Shown in pieces: positions 7,252-10,790 of a stretch of DNA of 10,790 bases. Within the stretch, counting starts at the first letter, position 1. Every line of letters starts with the position of its first letter. The notes below the pieces were generated by a model, which saw only the letters and a program-made list of their open reading frames with translations, searched no databases and was not told the origin of the DNA. This DNA comes from Entamoeba invadens IP1 (taxonomy: Eukaryota; Evosea; Mastigamoebida; Endamoebidae), in NCBI RefSeq assembly GCF_000330505.1, contig NW_004443736.1:16087-26876 (forward strand), in the 5' to 3' direction. A program made the position numbers and the translations under genes.

Positions 7252-7689
7252 TTTATTGTGTTCTATTTCTTTAATTTTAACTTCTAAATTTGAAATTTTA
7301 TTTGATAAGAGTTTTAATGTTTCAGAAATATGATCTTTTTCGGTTTTATCAAGCCTCATTCCTCCTGGTAATTGAAACGTTGTAATAACAGTCGAACTAC
7401 CGATACGTACATCACATTATATATCATCAAGTGAAAGTGGGTCACAAAAGTGCTCATCCATTAATTTAAGTTCTTCATCATTGACAATATTATTTATTTT
7501 CTCTTTGAATAGATCTTCTTGAATAAGTTGTTGCAAAAATACCAAGTTCATATTTTCGAGTGTTATCTCTTTAACAAACAACATTTTATCAAGTGTTTCT
7601 ATGACACCAAGCCTCGTTTGTGATAATATTGAGATAAAAAATAAAGGATTTAATGTTATTAAACTTCTAAAGTCAAATAAAACAACGAA
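7252..7689 (-). pseudogene. Coding-like block of unknown family, in frame upstream of the Tc1 remnant
   Basis: One minus-strand frame is open from 7689 to 7252 except for a single TAA (7417-7419), 145 sense codons in very AT-rich DNA. It reads coding-like throughout: SQTRLGVIETLDKMLFVKEI, then NNIVNDEELKLMDEHFCDPL, then GSSTVITTFQLPGGMRLDK, then a likely coiled coil (LKLLSNKISNLEVKIKEIE). It ends in TAA 7249-7251, and the same frame continues straight into the Tc1 DNA-binding domain. No start ATG is visible at the 5' edge (TAA at 7690-7692). It could be an N-terminal extension of this transposase, the 3' end of a second transposon protein, or a broken host gene that the Tc1 element landed behind. 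I do not recognise the family. Confidence 0.5.
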
Positions 7690-7843
7690 TTATTTTTCTA
7701 TAAAATTCGGTTATAATACAAAAATAATGATTGTTGTTTTATTTCATTGAATTGGTATTATTTATAACATTTCCTTTGATTTTACGTTAATATCATAATG
7801 TATTATCTTTAAAACAATTAAATTATTGTTACAAATTTAAAAC

Positions 7844-7870
7844 ATTTCAATCAACAACATTGATTGAAAT
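7844..7870. repeat. Perfect 11-bp hairpin
   Basis: ATTTCAATCAA (7844-7854) and TTGATTGAAAT (7860-7870) are exact reverse complements around the 5-base loop CAACA. It could fold in RNA or be a worn element end. Its role is unknown. Confidence 0.5.
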
Positions 7871-8273
7871 TCGTTGTTTTTATACCCGCATTTTGCTTGT
7901 TAAAAACTCCCTATTATTATGAATTATTTAATGGTAATTAAATTCGGAATTATTACGTTATTGAAAACATTCTGAATTAAAATAGGTATTTATCATAAAA
8001 TAAAAACTTGTAATAAAAAATGTTTTGTGAGTAAATTAGGTTTTATTTACTCTTTTTGAGATTATTCCAAAAAACAGAATATGTATAATTTTAAACGAAT
8101 AACCTTTATTTTAAAGATAAAAAAAATCCAATTCCGATTTTTGGAAAATAGTATACATTTCAGTATTATTAATAATCCACTATCATTAGAAAAAAAATTC
8201 GTCAAAATTAAATTAAATAATCATAAAAAATCAAAATATATGTTTTATTTTTGCCATCCATGGAAAATGGTTT

Positions 8274-8316
8274 GTCCAGTGGATAGGAAAAAAATAGGTC
8301 CATAGGTCCAGTGGAT
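8274..8316 (+). repeat. Short direct repeat GTCCAGTGGAT, two copies
   Basis: GTCCAGTGGAT occurs at 8274-8284 and again at 8306-8316, with GTCCATAG between them (from 8299). The stretch is richer in GC than its surroundings. No gene or element can be assigned. Confidence 0.4.
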
Positions 8317-8445
8317 GGGTTTCATCCATTTATATGTCTTTATATTAAAAAAGTACCATTTTTATATTGATGTTTTATTAATTTATTGTAACAAACAATT
8401 AAATGCCAATAATCTATTGTATGAGAACTACATTTTTAAATTAAT

Positions 8446-9290
8446 CTAAACTAGTTTTCAAAAGTCTGTACTGGGGTGTCCCGATTTTTTGCATTTATTT
8501 TGTTTATTATTTTTGGGAATCATTTTTGTAATAAATTCGCTTATTTTTTCCAAGAAAAAAAAGAGAAAAACAGTCTTCAAAAAATATTTTTTACTTGAAG
8601 AATTTTTAAGCATTAAAAATTCCATATAAAATTTGAAATAACGAGATTTTTGTTTTTGAAATACACGTGAATGATCCCAAAAGTGCATTTTATTATAAAA
8701 AGCTGATAAATTTAATGCCAAAAATTTTCGAAGTTGAGTCTTCATTTATAATAATAAAATAAATAACAAGCGCGAAAGTATCGCGTAATATCGATATACT
8801 GATGGTGTTGTCACAACAATGACTGAAATATCAAAACACAAAATTATTAATTGTTTGCTCTTATTTATTTTTTCTTTAAAACTCGTTTTTTCATTTTCTT
8901 TTGTTTAAAGAACAAAACCATATGTTTGTTTTTAATTAAAATGAAAAACTAACGAAACTAATATTTAGTTACAAATTGACACAAACAACAACATCCCAAT
9001 TTATTAACGTGTTTATCGTTGTATGATTTGACCAACAACGTTGAGTTTATGTTGTGTAGTATCGAGTTAACATCAAATTAAATAACGGGATCGGGGTTTT
9101 TGGAAAAGGCTGGCTAATATTACGATAAATTCCCGATATTGTACAAAAATAATTGAACGGTATTGGTATTTTTTTCAAAATTAAGTCTGTACTTTCGATT
9201 TTTTGTTTTTTAGGAAAAATAAAAAATAAAAAACGGGACTTTAGGAAGTTTTAAAAATACTGCAGTACAGGCTTTTGAACTACAGTTTAG
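8446..9290. mobile_element. Possible non-autonomous transposon with imperfect terminal inverted repeats
   Basis: CTAAACT....TTCAAAAG[T]CTGTACTG (8446-8473) matches the reverse complement of 9263-9290 at 23 of 28 positions, including 16 of 17 in the inner block. Further inside, TCCCGATTTTTT (8479-8490) is echoed on the minus strand by TCCCGTTTTTT near 9227-9237. A third partial copy of the left end lies at 9183-9205. The exact ends and target duplication are unclear: either the outer CTAAACT, or the TA inside CTGTACTG, could be the border. The 95-codon minus frame at 8458-8745 runs into the left repeat and has no recognisable transposase motif. A worn Tc1/mariner-like element is the best guess, not proven. 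Confidence 0.45.
9183..9205 (+). repeat. Internal direct copy of the left end of the putative element
   Basis: AAGTCTGTACT (9183-9193) and CGATTTTTTG (9196-9205) match the two conserved blocks of 8462-8491, with the GGGGTGTC-like middle missing. It may be a subterminal binding site or the end of a second truncated copy. Confidence 0.4.
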
Positions 9291-9400
9291 TACTTAATCA
9301 ATGTTTTATCTTTTGCAACATTGAAATCGTATACCTATTAATTTTAATTATTTAAAATAATAAGTAAAATATTTTTAAATAAGGAAATATCAATGCTTAA

Positions 9401-10330
9401 TTAATAATTGTTTTCTTCTTCTTCTTCGTCGTCTTCATCAACCTTTTCAGCCTCTTTAATATTTTTCAAGTCTTCTTTTGTGTCTTCTTTCATCTCATTG
9501 TAGACATTTTGAAGTTGTTCTTTAATTTGAGTGAAAGTTGGTCTTTTTTCAGGATCTGTTTCAAAGCACATCGCGATGATATTCCACAATTTTTCGCCTC
9601 CGTTTTCCTTAAAAAGTTGTGTAATTTTTGGCTCTTCAAGTCGTAAGCCTTCTTCGACTTTTTTAAGAATGTCACCTGTTGAAACGTTCTCAAACGGGAC
9701 TCTCCCGCCATTTAATATTTCCCACGCCGTCACACCAAACGACCAGACGTCACTCTTTTCGTTATACTTCAAGTGGTTGTCTCCCTCTTTCGCGACTTCA
9801 GGAGAAGTCCATTTACGTGCAAAAGATCGAACAAGACTTGTGTCGTAGACTTTACCAAAGTACGACACGTCAAGACCGCCAATGATGACTGTTATTACAG
9901 AGTTACTGTCTTTCGTGTATCCAAGATTTCTTAGTGATAAAGTCCCATCTCCGGATTGTGCAGATGTGATGTACTCCATTCCTGTTGCAACATCAATAAT
10001 AAAATGTGTTCGCTCTTTAAGTCCATAATTGGAGGACTTTCCATTGCGGAATAACTTTTCAAGAGGTCCGTCATATCGTTTGTAGACCGTGTAAACGCTA
10101 TTATCGTGTATGTATAGACCATATAATTGTACGACATTTGGATGGATGATTTGTTGCACTTTTGGGACAAGGGCTGACAACTTAGGAAGCTTTGCAGAGT
10201 CTGCTGCCATTTTGCGAAGTTCTTTGAAGGCAACTTGTGTGCCGTTGTATGTGCCTGAGTACACTCCTCCGAAACAGCATACACCAACGCGAGTACTGAT
10301 TACACAATTCTCAAGAAAAACAGAACTCAT
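9401..10330 (-). CDS. Tyrosine-kinase-like (TKL) protein kinase fold, predicted pseudokinase
   Basis: A 309-residue protein whose residues about 10-272 form a TKL-type kinase domain. Conserved: the beta-3 lysine (VAFKEL, K36), HPNVVQLYG (63-71), the asparagine after the catalytic loop (N135), the APE-like SPE (176-178), SDVWSFGV (193-200), VPFENVSTGDILKKV and the subdomain XI DPEKRPTF. Lost: the middle Gly of the loop (GVCCFGGV, C18), the alpha-C Glu (L54 by alignment), the HRD Asp (DGTLSLRN, T130 by alignment) and the DFG Asp (GLDVS, G152). With both catalytic aspartates gone, phosphotransfer is unlikely, so I infer a scaffold or regulatory role. There is no signal peptide or membrane segment, so it is probably cytosolic. 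The C-terminus (about 275-309) is Lys/Glu-rich and ends in an acidic run. The start is the first ATG; a TAA lies in frame four codons upstream. The frame is intact and no intron is needed. The reverse-frame ORFs here are shadows. Confidence 0.9.
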   Translation of the reverse strand: MSSVFLENCVISTRVGVCCFGGVYSGTYNGTQVAFKELRKMAADSAKLPKLSALVPKVQQIIHPNVVQLYGLYIHDNSVYTVYKRYDGPLEKLFRNGKSSNYGLKERTHFIIDVATGMEYITSAQSGDGTLSLRNLGYTKDSNSVITVIIGGLDVSYFGKVYDTSLVRSFARKWTSPEVAKEGDNHLKYNEKSDVWSFGVTAWEILNGGRVPFENVSTGDILKKVEEGLRLEEPKITQLFKENGGEKLWNIIAMCFETDPEKRPTFTQIKEQLQNVYNEMKEDTKEDLKNIKEAEKVDEDDEEEEENNY

Positions 10331-10790
10331 ATCACTGGATTATTTAGTTGTTTTGTTGTTTTCTCCATAAAATAAGTGTAGTTATTTTTTAATAGAATTT
10401 TCATATTAATTTTGAATTATCATAAGCGATTTGTTTTAATGTTATTATTTTTTTAAATAAATAGCAAACAGTTTGGAAATAATTTTTGGTATATTATTAA
10501 TATTGTTATTATTAATTGATTTTATAAGAAAACTATATATTAAAATAAATATAATTATTTTATTATATTATTTTTTGTTTATTTAAAATAGTGTTGTAAA
10601 TAATACATGATTGTTTAATTTGATGTTGATATTTGTGTATTTGAAGGTTAAAATCTATATATTCTTAAACTGTACACAATTGAAAATAAGTTTGAATGTT
10701 TATAAAAATGTTTATTAGTAATAATTACTTGGTCTAATTATAAATTACAGTATTCCTTATATAAATATCATTTAAACCATCAATCAAAAC
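10331..10790. other. AT-rich DNA upstream of the kinase-like gene
   Basis: Holds the promoter of the minus-strand kinase-like gene. I see no clear GTATTTAAA-type element within 60 bases of its ATG; the nearest AT-rich candidate reads TTATTTTATGG on the minus strand around 10364-10374. No other gene or repeat is visible. Confidence 0.45.

Larger units (their letters stand above)
7690..8445. other. AT-rich region without a supported gene
   Basis: Contains a hairpin at 7844-7870 and a TATA-like word on the minus strand (TATAAAA, 7878-7884) about 20 bases before an ATG at 7858-7860. That ATG opens only seven codons (MLLIEMF) before a stop, so no gene is supported. The plus-strand frame at 8081-8305 is low-complexity and unconvincing. 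Confidence 0.5.

Noticed and set aside
8458..8745. Minus-strand 95-codon frame as a transposase C-terminus
   Set aside because: The final residues KSGHPSTDF vaguely recall Tc1 C-termini, but they come from the inverted repeat itself and no DDE motif is present.
9531..10370. Several plus-strand frames opposite the kinase-like gene
   Set aside because: They are antisense shadows of a well-supported conserved kinase-fold gene.

Overview
The window looks like nuclear DNA of a very AT-rich amoebozoan protist, most likely an Entamoeba; E. invadens is plausible but unproven. The reasons are extremely AT-rich intergenic DNA, compact genes that appear intronless, a TATA-type element (GTATATAAAG) only about 24 bases before a start codon, a tyrosine-kinase-like (TKL) type kinase gene, a cysteine-containing secreted protein with a GPI-like tail, and many DNA transposons. 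No prokaryotic features are present.

Layout. Bases 34-1160 (minus strand) hold a secreted or surface protein gene in two overlapping frames: a signal peptide half and a C-terminal half with a hydrophobic tail. Read together they form two tandem six-cysteine modules, broken by a frameshift near 887-915. Bases 1194-2330 and 2872-3895 are AT-rich with no gene I can support; a possible gene relic lies at 2338-2871.

Bases 4084-7689 are a transposon graveyard on the minus strand. A decayed Tc1/mariner-type transposase is cut in two (N-terminal half 7248-6681, C-terminal half 4521-4084) by a pogo/Tigger-type element of 2155 bp (4524-6678). That element has perfect 26-bp terminal inverted repeats flanked by TA, and a nearly intact DDE transposase (4724-5954) with one frameshift near its N-terminus. 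Inside its 5' region sits a 145-bp hAT-like miniature element (6147-6291) with an 8-bp target duplication. The insertion order is therefore Tc1, then pogo, then hAT. A coding-like block of unknown origin (7252-7689) lies directly upstream of the Tc1 half and in the same frame.

Bases 7690-8445 show no gene. Bases 8446-9290 are bounded by imperfect inverted repeats and may be another non-autonomous element. Bases 9401-10330 (minus) encode an intact TKL-like protein that lacks the catalytic HRD and DFG aspartates, so it is a predicted pseudokinase. The last 460 bases are AT-rich upstream DNA.

Nothing suggests that the two host-type genes act together; they are separated by about 8 kb of repeats and spacer.
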